From Superficieibacter sp. 1612_C1 (GTDB lineage: Bacteria; Pseudomonadota; Gammaproteobacteria; Enterobacterales; Enterobacteriaceae): 64,000 nt of DNA. Numbering within the stretch: the first letter of the stretch is position 1; each line of letters opens with the position of its first letter. Made by a program: the position numbers and the translations under genes. Below the pieces are notes generated by a model. That model was not told the origin of the DNA and did no database searches. It saw nothing but the letters and a program-made list of their open reading frames with translations. Shown one piece after another: positions 27,853 to 38,702 of this stretch. The stretch is taken from the NCBI RefSeq assembly GCF_015234305.1, contig NZ_JADGMI010000001.1, forward strand, positions 620,001 through 684,000, given 5' to 3'.

Positions 27853-30129
27853 ATGCTCAACCAGGAACTGGAACTCAGTTTAAATATGGCTTTCGCCAGA
27901 GCGCGCGAGCACCGACACGAGTTTATGACCGTAGAGCACTTGCTGCTGGCTTTGCTCAGTAACCCATCTGCCCGCGAAGCGCTTGAAGCCTGCTCCGTGG
28001 ATCTGGTGGCGCTGCGTCAGGAACTCGAAGCCTTCATCGAACAAACCACACCGGTGCTGCCCGCCAGTGAAGAAGAGCGCGACACACAACCGACGCTCAG
28101 CTTCCAGCGTGTTTTGCAGCGCGCGGTCTTCCACGTTCAGTCCTCCGGCCGTAGTGAAGTGACCGGCGCGAACGTCCTCGTGGCCATCTTTAGCGAGCAG
28201 GAATCGCAGGCCGCCTACCTGTTACGTAAACACGAAGTCAGCCGCCTTGATGTGGTGAATTTCATCTCTCACGGCACCCGTAAAGACGAGCCGAGCCAGT
28301 CTTCCGATCAGGGAGGCCAGCCCGGTACTGAAGAGCAGGCAGGCGGGGAGGAACGGATGGAAAACTTCACGACCAATCTTAACCAGCTTGCTCGCGTAGG
28401 CGGTATCGACCCGCTGATTGGCCGCGATAAAGAACTGGAACGCGCTATTCAGGTACTGTGTCGCCGTCGCAAAAATAACCCGCTGCTGGTGGGCGAGTCT
28501 GGCGTAGGTAAAACCGCCATTGCGGAAGGTCTGGCGTGGCGTATCGTGCAGGGTGACGTGCCGGAAATTGTGGCTGACTGCACGGTCTACTCGCTGGATA
28601 TCGGTTCACTGCTGGCCGGTACCAAGTATCGCGGCGACTTTGAGAAACGCTTTAAAGCGCTGCTCAAACAGCTCGAGCAGGACGAAAACAGCATCCTGTT
28701 TATCGACGAAATCCACACCATCATCGGCGCGGGTGCGGCCTCAGGTGGTCAGGTGGATGCGGCTAACCTGATTAAACCGCTGCTTTCCAGCGGCAAAATC
28801 CGCGTGATGGGGTCTACCACCTATCAGGAATTCAGCAACATCTTTGAGAAAGATCGTGCGCTGGCGCGTCGTTTCCAGAAAATTGATGTCACTGAGCCTT
28901 CCGTGGAAGAGACGGTGCAGATCATCAATGGCCTGAAGCCGAAGTACGAAGCGCACCACGACGTTCGCTATACCGCTAAAGCGGTGCGTGCGGCGGTTGA
29001 GCTGGCGGTAAAATACATCAACGATCGTCATCTGCCAGATAAAGCCATTGACGTAATTGATGAAGCGGGCGCGCGGGCGCGTCTGATGCCGGTCAGCAAG
29101 CGCAAGAAAACCATCAACGTGGCCGATATCGAGTCCGTGGTGGCACGTATTGCGCGTATTCCTGAGAAAAGCGTCTCGCAGAGCGATCGTGATACGCTGA
29201 AAAATCTCAGCGACCGTCTGAAAATGCTGGTCTTCGGTCAGGATAAAGCCATTGAGGCCTTAACTGAAGCTATCAAAATGGCGCGCGCCGGGCTGGGACA
29301 CGACCACAAACCGGTCGGCTCCTTCCTGTTTGCCGGGCCAACGGGCGTAGGTAAAACCGAGGTGACGGTACAGCTGTCAAAAGCGCTGGGTATTGAACTG
29401 CTGCGTTTTGATATGTCCGAGTACATGGAACGTCACACCGTCAGCCGCTTGATCGGTGCGCCTCCGGGATACGTTGGCTTCGACCAGGGCGGTCTTCTGA
29501 CCGACGCGGTGATCAAACACCCGCACGCGGTTCTGCTGCTCGATGAAATCGAAAAAGCGCACCCGGATGTCTTTAACCTGCTGTTGCAGGTGATGGACAA
29601 CGGTACGCTGACCGACAACAACGGGCGTAAAGCAGACTTCCGCAACGTGGTGCTGGTAATGACCACCAACGCCGGGGTACGTGAAACAGAACGTAAATCG
29701 ATTGGTCTTATCCATCAGGACAACAGTACCGACGCGATGGAAGAGATCAAAAAGATCTTCACGCCGGAGTTCCGTAACCGTCTGGACAACATTATCTGGT
29801 TTGATCACCTCTCAACCGAGGTTATCCATCAGGTTGTCGACAAGTTTATTGTCGAGTTGCAGGTTCAGCTGGATCAGAAAGGCGTCTCTCTGGAAGTCAG
29901 TCAGGAAGCACGCAACTGGCTGGCGGAAAAAGGTTACGACCGGGCAATGGGCGCTCGTCCGATGACGCGTATTGTCCAGGATAACCTGAAAAAACCGCTG
30001 GCTAACGAGCTGCTGTTTGGTTCGCTGGTCGATGGCGGCCAGGTAACGGTTACGCTGGATAAAGAGAAAAATACGCTGGCCTATGGTTTCCAGAGTGCGC
30101 AGAAGCACAAGGCGGAAACGGCGCATTAA
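27853..30129 (+). CDS. clpA: ClpA, ATPase and specificity subunit of ClpAP protease
   Basis: ClpA is a hexameric AAA+ unfoldase that feeds proteins to ClpP. The 758 residues equal E. coli ClpA. An N-domain (about 1-140) binds ClpS. Two AAA+ modules follow, with Walker A GESGVGKT (about 214-221) and GPTGVGKT (about 495-502) and Walker B FIDEIH and LLDEIE. The ClpP-binding IGL loop (about 617-619, KSIGLIHQ) is present. A rho-independent terminator follows, after which the unusual cassette begins on the opposite strand. Confidence 0.97.
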   Translation: MLNQELELSLNMAFARAREHRHEFMTVEHLLLALLSNPSAREALEACSVDLVALRQELEAFIEQTTPVLPASEEERDTQPTLSFQRVLQRAVFHVQSSGRSEVTGANVLVAIFSEQESQAAYLLRKHEVSRLDVVNFISHGTRKDEPSQSSDQGGQPGTEEQAGGEERMENFTTNLNQLARVGGIDPLIGRDKELERAIQVLCRRRKNNPLLVGESGVGKTAIAEGLAWRIVQGDVPEIVADCTVYSLDIGSLLAGTKYRGDFEKRFKALLKQLEQDENSILFIDEIHTIIGAGAASGGQVDAANLIKPLLSSGKIRVMGSTTYQEFSNIFEKDRALARRFQKIDVTEPSVEETVQIINGLKPKYEAHHDVRYTAKAVRAAVELAVKYINDRHLPDKAIDVIDEAGARARLMPVSKRKKTINVADIESVVARIARIPEKSVSQSDRDTLKNLSDRLKMLVFGQDKAIEALTEAIKMARAGLGHDHKPVGSFLFAGPTGVGKTEVTVQLSKALGIELLRFDMSEYMERHTVSRLIGAPPGYVGFDQGGLLTDAVIKHPHAVLLLDEIEKAHPDVFNLLLQVMDNGTLTDNNGRKADFRNVVLVMTTNAGVRETERKSIGLIHQDNSTDAMEEIKKIFTPEFRNRLDNIIWFDHLSTEVIHQVVDKFIVELQVQLDQKGVSLEVSQEARNWLAEKGYDRAMGARPMTRIVQDNLKKPLANELLFGSLVDGGQVTVTLDKEKNTLAYGFQSAQKHKAETAH

Positions 30130-30150
30130 GGCTTTTTAACGTAAACGGGA

Positions 30151-30179
30151 AGCGGGCTGGTGACAGCCCGCTTTTTTTA
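30151..30179 (+). terminator. clpA terminator
   Basis: The nine-base-pair stem AGCGGGCTG/CAGCCCGCT with a four-base loop is followed by seven T residues. Confidence 0.92.
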
Positions 30180-30227
30180 TAGTTACTGTCGGAAAGGGTA
30201 TGTTACCTTCAGGTAGCGCGTATTCGT

Positions 30228-30728
30228 TCAAATCCAGCTTAAAAAACGCCCACCCCAAAGTCTTTCATGATGTTCGCGGATCACTTCAGCTGAAAGCAAC
30301 TCACCATCAACGGTCGTATGCAGCCCTTTCTTCATAAAAATGTGGTAGCCAAGCCCGTGTGCCATCCGAATTGTTGTATCCACACAATACTCGGTTTGTG
30401 CTCCGCAAAATTCAATTTCATTAACGTCAAGCCGTTTCAAAAGAGCGGCTAATTCTGTCTTATAAAAAGAATTCGCATGCGTTTTAGCCACAAAATAATC
30501 ATCGTCCTGCGCATCCAGTTCGTCCATCAACGACCATTGCAAGGAATGGCGGGGTAAGTCTTCATCCTGATGTTGAATAAATACAATCGAATCGCCTGCT
30601 TTTCGGTATAACGCGATCCGGTTGTTGATGTCCGCTAAAATATTCTCAAGGTTGAAAAGGGGCTTTTCAGGAGTATGAAGCCCCTTTTGCAGGTCAATGA
30701 CAATTAAAGCACGCTTCATCTTTTCCAT
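30228..30728 (-). CDS. Isochorismatase-like cysteine hydrolase
   Basis: This is a 166-residue member of the isochorismatase/nicotinamidase superfamily. The catalytic triad fits the cysteine-hydrolase version: Asp12 in VIDLQ, Lys82 in AKTHANSF and Cys115 in TEYCVDTT, with the preceding CGAQTEYC turn typical of the oxyanion loop. Relatives hydrolyse amides such as nicotinamide, ureidoacrylate or N-carbamoyl compounds. The substrate here cannot be read from sequence. It lies 55 bases downstream of the ATP-grasp gene on the same strand, so the two are probably one operon. Hand counts of three 60-base lines gave 38-47% G+C, lower than I would expect for this backbone. Start ATG 30728, or in-frame ATG 30719. 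There is no counterpart here in K-12. Confidence 0.87.
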   Translation of the reverse strand: MEKMKRALIVIDLQKGLHTPEKPLFNLENILADINNRIALYRKAGDSIVFIQHQDEDLPRHSLQWSLMDELDAQDDDYFVAKTHANSFYKTELAALLKRLDVNEIEFCGAQTEYCVDTTIRMAHGLGYHIFMKKGLHTTVDGELLSAEVIREHHERLWGGRFLSWI

Positions 30729-30783
30729 TTTCCTTTTTTAAAAAGCATAAAAGGTTCTTTCAGCCCGCCTTTAGCGATCCTTT

Positions 30784-31581
30784 TTAGTTTCGTTTGAAAC
30801 CACTTAACATTCGGACAAAGCGCTCGACGGACCACTCTTTAGTGTCAGAAACCTGCCCATCGCCGATTTCAACCAGCCGTAGTTCACCTTTGTCATTATT
30901 GATGACGTCAATAGAAAAAAACGGGCTACGCATGCGCTTTGCAATATCAATAACCTTATCAGGTATTTCATCCCGTGGCCCATATACGTGACCATCCATG
31001 ACAAAGAACCGTTGTTCGCTGGTGGAATCAAAGGCTTCTACGCGACGCAGGCAGACACCTCCCTCGATCTCACCGCGGTACTGTTTTAATAAGCTAATTA
31101 TTTCGCGAATTTCCTGTGCACTATGAGCGATAGAACCTCGCGAGGTGGTCAGCGACTTGACATAGTCTTTTACAAACCATGCTGACCACTGGCTTGCCAG
31201 TGTCAGGAGATCGAAATCGGCATCAGGATGAGTAATGATGGTTTCCGGCGTGAGATCCCGGCATTGTTCGTACCAGCCGGGCAAATGATGACAGCTAAGA
31301 TACGTCTCTGTGGAGGTAAGCATTTGCGCGCCTTTTTTGATAACCGCGCGAGATAAATTTTCGTATTCATCCTGACGCAGCATCCATCCGCGCCATATTA
31401 CAGAAACATTTTCCAGAAGCGGGGAAGAGAAACGGTACTCACCTAATGCCGCAGCTTCTGATGAAAGTAGCACGCAGTGAATATTATGCTGACATGCCTG
31501 CGTATATTCTGCACTAAACGTTTCATCTGCCAGGGAAGGGGTGAGCATGTCGTTCGGATAGATGATTTGTAAAGTGTTCAT
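30784..31581 (-). CDS. ATP-grasp enzyme of the R2K clade (DUF4343/R2K_3-like)
   Basis: This is a 265-residue protein with an R2K-type ATP-grasp core in its second half. FVKDYVKSL (about residues 136-144) supplies nucleotide lysines and LRR (178-180) a conserved arginine. EQRFFVMDG (189-197) is the E-x-R strand, SIDV (223-226) an acidic metal strand, and LVEIGDGQVSD (236-246) the final Mg-binding Glu/Asp motif. R2K enzymes, related to eukaryotic CDC123, are predicted ATP-dependent amide or peptide ligases. Substrates are mostly unknown. ATG 31581 has AGGA seven bases upstream; the frame extension to 31668 crosses the promoter and is rejected. One sampled 60-base line has 23 G+C. The gene follows the infA terminator and precedes the hydrolase. 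Confidence 0.82.
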   Translation of the reverse strand: MNTLQIIYPNDMLTPSLADETFSAEYTQACQHNIHCVLLSSEAAALGEYRFSSPLLENVSVIWRGWMLRQDEYENLSRAVIKKGAQMLTSTETYLSCHHLPGWYEQCRDLTPETIITHPDADFDLLTLASQWSAWFVKDYVKSLTTSRGSIAHSAQEIREIISLLKQYRGEIEGGVCLRRVEAFDSTSEQRFFVMDGHVYGPRDEIPDKVIDIAKRMRSPFFSIDVINNDKGELRLVEIGDGQVSDTKEWSVERFVRMLSGFKRN

Positions 31582-31624
31582 TTTGCGTCCTGCGAAAATG
31601 ATGTCATCGTTGACAGTAGGGAGA

Positions 31625-31652
31625 ATTATATCATCATCAAAAGTTGTATTAA
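31625..31652 (-). promoter_or_regulatory. Candidate promoter of the ATP-grasp/hydrolase cassette
   Basis: On the minus strand a perfect TATAAT (31625-31630) lies about 45 bases before the ATP-grasp start. The best -35 at 16-base spacing is a weak TTAATA. It sits just downstream of the infA terminator, so the cassette is likely transcribed independently. Confidence 0.5.
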
Positions 31653-31663
31653 TCGTTGTATGC

Positions 31664-31692
31664 AACAAAAAAGGCCGGGGAAATTCCCGGCC
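31664..31692 (-). terminator. infA terminator
   Basis: The GC-only stem GGCCGGG/CCCGGCC (31673-31692) with a six-base loop is followed on the minus strand by TTTTTTGTTG. Confidence 0.88.
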
Positions 31693-31730
31693 TTTCGGTA
31701 TCTGTTCGCCTCTACAGGGCGTGAAAACAA

Positions 31731-31952
<222 letters not shown>

Positions 31953-32186
31953 GTCCTCTGGGGTATCACTACCATTTTTTTGAATCGGCAAGATAATGCC
32001 GAAGTTCATCAATTAAGTAAAGTTTTGTGCGCATAAAACGCAAAAAGTAGTTTTGGCGCATTGCTCTGCTTCACACGGCTTCGCCGTACGACAAGCGCAA
32101 ACGTAAAGGGGAGACGAGGGTGAAACCTGAGTCGAACTGTTCCCAAACGGTGGCGGGGCAACGGGCAAAAGCTACTTTGCGCGACA

Positions 32187-32195
32187 ATTATAACA
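32187..32195 (-). promoter_or_regulatory. Extended -10 promoter for infA
   Basis: On the minus strand TGTTATAAT combines a TGn extension with a consensus TATAAT at 32187-32192, about 240 bases before the infA start and just after the aat stop. No good -35 is visible at 17 bases, which suits an extended -10 element. The leader also contains a short ACGGC-TTC-GCCGT hairpin at 32075-32087. Confidence 0.5.
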
Positions 32196-32222
32196 CCCTG
32201 ACAAAGATTGTGCCGAAAACAT

Positions 32223-32927
32223 TTACCTTCCCGGCGTAAATAACGTGCGCGGTTGCCAGAAATCGTCGGCAAGGGAGAGGGACAACAGCTTTTCGAGGTA
32301 TTCCAGATAGTTGCGGCGAGGGATTTCCACCGCGCCCAGAGAAGCAGTGTGGCTGTTTAATACCTGACAGTCGATTAATTGACCGCCCTGGCGCTGGAAT
32401 TCTTCACAAAAGAGGTATAAGGCGGTTTTGGAGGCATTTTCAGCGCGGCTAAACATCGATTCTCCGCAAAATAACGCTCCCTGAGATACTCCATACATCC
32501 CGCCAACCAGTTCTTCGCCCAGCCAGACTTCAATAGAATGGGCATGGCCCAGCTCGTGTAAACGCTGATAGGCACGGATAATTTCACGGGTGATCCACGT
32601 CCCTTCATCGCGCTCGTGCGCACAGCTTTCAATGACCTGGTCAAAAGCATGATTGAGCGTCACGCGATAGGGCGAGTTTTTATGAAACCGCTTCATGCTG
32701 CGGCTCAAATGAAACTGCTGTGGCCACAGAACGGCCCGCGGATCGGGCGACCACCATAAAATAGGATCGCCGGGCGAAAACCACGGGAATATGCCGTGCT
32801 GGTAGGCCATTAACAGCCGCGCCGGGCTGAGATCGCCCCCTAAGGCCAGTAAACCATTAGGTTCACGTAGCGCGCCTTCAGGGGAGGGGAACGCAATTGA
32901 ATGACGGGACAGCTGGACCAGGCGCAT
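32223..32927 (-). CDS. aat: Aat, leucyl/phenylalanyl-tRNA-protein transferase
   Basis: Aat transfers Leu or Phe from aminoacyl-tRNA to proteins with N-terminal Lys or Arg, creating N-degrons that ClpS/ClpA recognise. Both of those genes lie 2-5 kb away. The 234 residues start at MRLVQLSRH. Conserved [13 protein letters not shown] (about 23-35), [20 protein letters not shown] (about 45-64) and [10 protein letters not shown] (about 147-156) are intact. A longer frame to 32948 adds seven residues without support. It follows cydC on the same strand. Confidence 0.96.
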   Translation of the reverse strand: MRLVQLSRHSIAFPSPEGALREPNGLLALGGDLSPARLLMAYQHGIFPWFSPGDPILWWSPDPRAVLWPQQFHLSRSMKRFHKNSPYRVTLNHAFDQVIESCAHERDEGTWITREIIRAYQRLHELGHAHSIEVWLGEELVGGMYGVSQGALFCGESMFSRAENASKTALYLFCEEFQRQGGQLIDCQVLNSHTASLGAVEIPRRNYLEYLEKLLSLSLADDFWQPRTLFTPGR

Positions 32928-32969
32928 GCTATGACAACTCCACTGCAAGACAAACCGCTCAATAATAGC

Positions 32970-34691
32970 CTACAGGCGCTGCTTAAACTGGTAATAACGC
33001 CCCTTGTTCGCCAGCAGTTCTGCGTGATTACCATGCTCAATAATTTGTCCGTTGTCCATCACTATTATATGGTCGAAGTGCGCCAGCCCGCGCAGGCGAT
33101 GGGTGACCATCAGCAGCGTTTTATCTCGCGCCACGTCTGCCAGTAAATCAAGGATCTGGCTTTCAGTAGTGGCGTCCAGCCCTTCGGTGGGTTCGTCAAG
33201 CAGCAGCAGTGGCGCATCGTGCAGCAGTGCGCGAGCGATAGCCAGACGGCGCAGTTCACCACCGGAAAGCTGGCGTCCGCCTTCGCCCAGCCAGCTATTC
33301 AGACCACCATCTTCCAGCAGTTTTTGCAGACCAGTGCGCGTTAACACGGTGGCAAGCTGCTCATCGGTGGCCAACGGCGCGGCGAGAAGCAGGTTGTCAC
33401 GCAGCGTGGCGCTGAAAAGATGAACGCGCTGCGGCACCAGGGTCATAGTGCGGCGAAGCGTCGGTTCGTCCAGTTCAGCGATGGGCGAACCGTTAATTAA
33501 CAGTTCGCCATGCTGAGGATCCCAGGCGCGGGTCAGCAGTTGCAGCAGCGTGGATTTACCGCAGCCGGTGCGACCGAGAATGGCGATATATTCTCCTGCC
33601 GCCACGTCCAGATTGATGTTATTCAGCGCGGGTTGCGCCTGCTGCGGATAACGGAAAGTAATATCGCGAAGCTGCACATTCACTTCGGCAGGCGGCGTGA
33701 CTGACTCTGACGGGAATATTACCTCCGGCGGCTGCTCGATAATTTGCGTGATGCGCAGGGCCGAGGCCATCACCTGACCGAGATGCTGAAACGCACCGGT
33801 CACGGGTGCCAGGGCTTCAAAGGCGGCGAGCGCGCAGAACACAAACAGGGCAATTAACGCGCCGGGCTGAGCGTTATCGCCTACGCCACCGGCGGCCATC
33901 CACAGCATCACCACCACGGCGATGCCGCCGATGAACAGCATTAACGCCTGCGACAGCGCCGTGAGCTCAGACTGTCTGCGTTGGGCATCGTGCCAGCTCA
34001 GTTCGGTATTCTCCATCTGCTGACGGTAGCGATCGCTGGCATTGAAGAGCGAAAGTTCTGCCTGCCCCTGAAGCCAGGCGGTTAACTGCTGGCGATACTG
34101 ACCGCGCAAATGGGTCAGGTTTTCACCCACCGGTTTTCCCGCGCGATAGAACAATGGCGGGAGCAACAACAGCGTGAGCAGCATAATCCCGCCCAACGTC
34201 AGCGCCAGCGTCACATCCAGCAGGCTAAGACCGAGGGTCACCACCACGATCACCATCAGCGCGCCAACCAGCGGAGAAATGACCCGCAGGTAAAGATGAT
34301 CGAGGGTATCAACGTCCGCCACCAGACGATTTAATAATTCGCCCTGCCGAAAACGGGCCAGCCCGGCAGGGGAGAGGGGCAGCACCTTGCTGAAGGTAAA
34401 CACGCGCAGATGCTGAAGCACCCGGAAGGTGGCGTCGTGGCTCACCAGACGTTCAAAGTAACGCCCGGCGGTACGGATAATCGCCGCGCCGCGCACGCCA
34501 GCGGCAGGGAGCATATAGTTAAAGCTGTAGGCTCCGGCAAACCCGACCACCGCAGAAGCGGATAAAAACCAACCGGACAGGGTCAATAACCCTATGCTCG
34601 CCAGCAGGGTGACGATAGCCAGGATCACCCCCAGCGTCAGCAGTCCTTTGTGACGTTTATAAAGTGCAAGGTAAGGCAGCAGCACGCGCAT
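32970..34691 (-). CDS. cydC: CydC, ABC transporter subunit for cytochrome bd assembly
   Basis: CydC is half of the CydDC heterodimeric ABC exporter of glutathione/cysteine, more recently assigned heme-related transport. It is needed for assembly of cytochrome bd and periplasmic cytochromes c. The 573 residues have six membrane segments in the first 300 residues. The nucleotide domain follows with Walker A GRTGCGKST (about 372-380), signature LSGGE (about 480-484) and Walker B LLLLDEP (about 500-506). The start lies directly at the cydD stop, so the two are cotranslated. Confidence 0.96.
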   Translation of the reverse strand: MRVLLPYLALYKRHKGLLTLGVILAIVTLLASIGLLTLSGWFLSASAVVGFAGAYSFNYMLPAAGVRGAAIIRTAGRYFERLVSHDATFRVLQHLRVFTFSKVLPLSPAGLARFRQGELLNRLVADVDTLDHLYLRVISPLVGALMVIVVVTLGLSLLDVTLALTLGGIMLLTLLLLPPLFYRAGKPVGENLTHLRGQYRQQLTAWLQGQAELSLFNASDRYRQQMENTELSWHDAQRRQSELTALSQALMLFIGGIAVVVMLWMAAGGVGDNAQPGALIALFVFCALAAFEALAPVTGAFQHLGQVMASALRITQIIEQPPEVIFPSESVTPPAEVNVQLRDITFRYPQQAQPALNNINLDVAAGEYIAILGRTGCGKSTLLQLLTRAWDPQHGELLINGSPIAELDEPTLRRTMTLVPQRVHLFSATLRDNLLLAAPLATDEQLATVLTRTGLQKLLEDGGLNSWLGEGGRQLSGGELRRLAIARALLHDAPLLLLDEPTEGLDATTESQILDLLADVARDKTLLMVTHRLRGLAHFDHIIVMDNGQIIEHGNHAELLANKGRYYQFKQRL

Positions 34692-36458
34692 TCAGATATC
34701 CTCCTGGCGGTGAGCAAGCAGGCTGGCAAATACGCCGTTGGCATGCGTTAAGGTCGTGAAATCACCCTGTTCGGTAATATGCCCGTCCTGCATGACCCAA
34801 ATGGCGTCCCACGCGGCCAGATCTTCAAGCTGATGAGTTACCATCAACGTGGTTTGTCGCCGCGAGGCGTCGTTCAATGCTTGCATGACGCGCTGCTCAC
34901 TGTGGGCATCAAGACTGGCAGAGGGTTCATCCAGCAGCAGTAGCTGGCACGGAGTAAGTAGCGCACGCGCCACGGCAACGCGCTGCGCCTGGCCAACGGA
35001 AAGTCCTCCTGCCTGGTCACCCAGGGGTGTATCAATCCCTTGCGGTAGCTGCGAGGCAAATTCGCTTACCCACGCCCGTTCCAGCGCTGAGCGCAGTTCT
35101 GCTTCGGTGGCGTCTGGCTTAGCCAGTAACACGTTATCGCGAAGCGTCGCCGCCGGAAGCTGCGGGTTTTGTCCCACCCAGCTTAACTGCCGCCGCCAGA
35201 GTTCAGGATCAAGCTCGCGTAGTTCCACGTTATTAATCAGCAGTGAACCTTCGTAAGGCAGAAAACCGGAAAGCGTATTCAGCAGCGAGCTTTTCCCCGA
35301 ACCGCTCTGCCCGACCAGCACCACGCGCTGCCCGGCGGCAAGGTCAAAATTAAGCGGCCCGGCAAGCACTTTACCTTCCGGGGATTTGATAAACACATCG
35401 CGTGCCGTCACGGAGACCGCCTGCGTGGCGTTAAGCTGCTTCTCCCCACGCTGCGGCGATGCCAGCGGCGCTTCAAGGAAGGTTTTCAGACTGTCTGCCG
35501 CGCCGACCGCTTGCGCTTTCGCATGGTAAAACGTACCGAGATCGCGCAGTGGTTGAAAAAACTCGGGGGCGAGGATCAGCGCCAGGAAGCCTGCCGCTAA
35601 CGTGACGCCCGCGCCGTAATGACCAAAATTCAGTTCGCCCAGATAGGAGAAGCCAAAGTAAACCGCCACCAGCGCAATCGAAAGCGAGGCGAAAAATTCC
35701 AGCACGCCGGAGGAGAGAAAGGCGAGACGCAGGACTTCCATTGTGCGTTGACGAAAATCCTGTGATGCCTGGCGGATATTCTCGATTTCAGCTTCGCCGC
35801 GCCCAAAGGTACGCAACGTTTCCATCCCGCGCAGGCGGTCGAGGAAATGACCGCTTAGCCGCGCCAGCGCCTGAAAGTTACGTCGGTTGGCGTCGGCCGC
35901 TCCCATGCCAACCAGCGCCATAAACAGCGGGATCAGCGGCGCGGTACCGAGCAAGATTAGCGCGGCAGCCCAGTTAGACGGGAAAATAGCGATCACAATC
36001 AGCAGCGGAACAAACGTCGCCAGCGCCATCTGCGGCAGATAGCGCGCATAGTAATCATGCATATCGTCGATCTGTTCAAGGATAAGCGTGGCCCAGCTTC
36101 CGGCGGGTTTACCCTGAATCCAGGCCGGGCCTGCCTGCTGAAGGCGATCCAGCACCTGACGGCGAATAGCGAAACGAATATGTTGTCCGGCGTGAAAGCC
36201 CACTTTTTCACGTAGCCAGACGACCCAGGCGCGGACAATAAACACCAGAATCAACTGTGCGAAAGGCAATAACAGCGCTTCACGCGGAATGTTGTCCATG
36301 ATCATGTGCTGGAGGATCTGCGCCAGCATCCAGGCCTGGGCAACAATTAAGATGCCACTCACCAGGCCCAGCAGACGAGACATCATCAGCCAGCGGCGGG
36401 AAATCACACTTTGCTGTTTTAACCAGCGGGTTAGCTCTTGTTGACGGGTTTTATTCAT
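34692..36458 (-). CDS. cydD: CydD, ABC transporter subunit for cytochrome bd assembly
   Basis: CydD is the partner of CydC in the same exporter, 588 residues as in E. coli. The membrane domain occupies about 20-310. The nucleotide domain has Walker A GQSGSGKSS (about 382-390), signature LSVGQAQR (about 487-494) and Walker B LLLLDEPSASLD (about 507-518). It begins downstream of the trxB terminator. In E. coli cydDC is controlled by anaerobiosis and nitrate; no clear site was found here. Confidence 0.96.
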   Translation of the reverse strand: MNKTRQQELTRWLKQQSVISRRWLMMSRLLGLVSGILIVAQAWMLAQILQHMIMDNIPREALLLPFAQLILVFIVRAWVVWLREKVGFHAGQHIRFAIRRQVLDRLQQAGPAWIQGKPAGSWATLILEQIDDMHDYYARYLPQMALATFVPLLIVIAIFPSNWAAALILLGTAPLIPLFMALVGMGAADANRRNFQALARLSGHFLDRLRGMETLRTFGRGEAEIENIRQASQDFRQRTMEVLRLAFLSSGVLEFFASLSIALVAVYFGFSYLGELNFGHYGAGVTLAAGFLALILAPEFFQPLRDLGTFYHAKAQAVGAADSLKTFLEAPLASPQRGEKQLNATQAVSVTARDVFIKSPEGKVLAGPLNFDLAAGQRVVLVGQSGSGKSSLLNTLSGFLPYEGSLLINNVELRELDPELWRRQLSWVGQNPQLPAATLRDNVLLAKPDATEAELRSALERAWVSEFASQLPQGIDTPLGDQAGGLSVGQAQRVAVARALLTPCQLLLLDEPSASLDAHSEQRVMQALNDASRRQTTLMVTHQLEDLAAWDAIWVMQDGHITEQGDFTTLTHANGVFASLLAHRQEDI

Positions 36459-36514
36459 TACGTGCTTAGCAGGTGAGTTATCAGAATATCAGGCACGGCA
36501 ATGTTACAACGGCA

Positions 36515-36543
36515 CAAAAATAAAGGCGACCTATAGTCGCCTT
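36515..36543 (-). terminator. trxB terminator
   Basis: The stem AAGGCGAC/GTCGCCTT with a five-base loop is followed on the minus strand by TATTTTTG. Confidence 0.88.
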
Positions 36544-36571
36544 CTTTACCTTTGTTACTGATTTGTAAAAA

Positions 36572-38088
<1,517 letters not shown>

Positions 38089-38583
38089 ATGGTAGATAGC
38101 AAGAAGCGCCCAGGCAAAGATCTCGACCGTATCGATCGCAATATTCTGAACGAATTGCAAAAGGATGGGCGTATTTCCAACGTCGAGCTCTCTAAACGAG
38201 TGGGACTTTCACCGACGCCGTGCCTTGAGCGCGTTCGTCGACTGGAAAGGCAGGGTTTTATTCAGGGCTACACTGCGCTGCTAAACCCGCATTATCTGGA
38301 TGCATCACTTCTGGTTTTTGTTGAGATTACTCTGAATCGTGGCGCACCGGATGTGTTTGAGCAATTTAACACCGCAGTACAAAAACTTGAAGAAATTCAA
38401 GAGTGTCATTTGGTCTCCGGTGATTTCGACTACCTGTTGAAAACACGCGTACCGGATATGTCAGCGTATCGCAAATTACTGGGCGAAACCCTGCTGCGCC
38501 TGCCTGGTGTCAACGACACCCGCACCTATGTGGTGATGGAAGAGGTTAAACAGAGCAATCGTCTGGTAATTAAGACTCGCTAA
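38089..38583 (+). CDS. lrp: Lrp, leucine-responsive regulatory protein
   Basis: Lrp is a global feast/famine regulator of amino-acid metabolism, transport and pili. The 164 residues start at MVDSKKRPGK, identical in length to E. coli. The N-terminal winged helix-turn-helix (about 12-60: LDRIDRNILNELQKDG..., SKRVGLSPTPCLERVRRL) binds DNA. The C-terminal RAM domain (about 65-160) binds leucine and makes octamers. A longer upstream frame starting at 38038 is rejected. Confidence 0.98.
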   Translation: MVDSKKRPGKDLDRIDRNILNELQKDGRISNVELSKRVGLSPTPCLERVRRLERQGFIQGYTALLNPHYLDASLLVFVEITLNRGAPDVFEQFNTAVQKLEEIQECHLVSGDFDYLLKTRVPDMSAYRKLLGETLLRLPGVNDTRTYVVMEEVKQSNRLVIKTR

Positions 38584-38640
38584 CACGGAACAGGTGCAAA
38601 ATCAGCGTAATTTGATTACACTCCTGTTAATCCATACAGC

Positions 38641-38668
38641 AACCGTGCCGGGGAAACCTGGCACGGTT
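38641..38668 (+). terminator. Hairpin between lrp and ftsK
   Basis: A nine-base-pair stem AACCGTGCC/GGCACGGTT encloses a GGGGAAACCT loop. No long U-tract follows (GTCCGTTTAGC), so it may be an attenuating or rho-dependent structure rather than a strong terminator. Confidence 0.55.
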
Positions 38669-38702
38669 GTCCGTTTAGCATCAAGGACCTGGAGAGCCTT
38701 TC

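Noticed and set aside
30226-30235. GTTCAAATCC resembling a tRNA T-loop at the edge of the cassette
   Set aside because: The flanks do not pair as a T-stem, there is no acceptor or CCA, and the bases encode the end of the hydrolase gene. It is not a serW remnant that I can support.
30784-31668. Extended start of the ATP-grasp gene at 31668
   Set aside because: The extra 29 residues would be read across the TATAAT promoter and the infA terminator. ATG 31581 has a good ribosome site.
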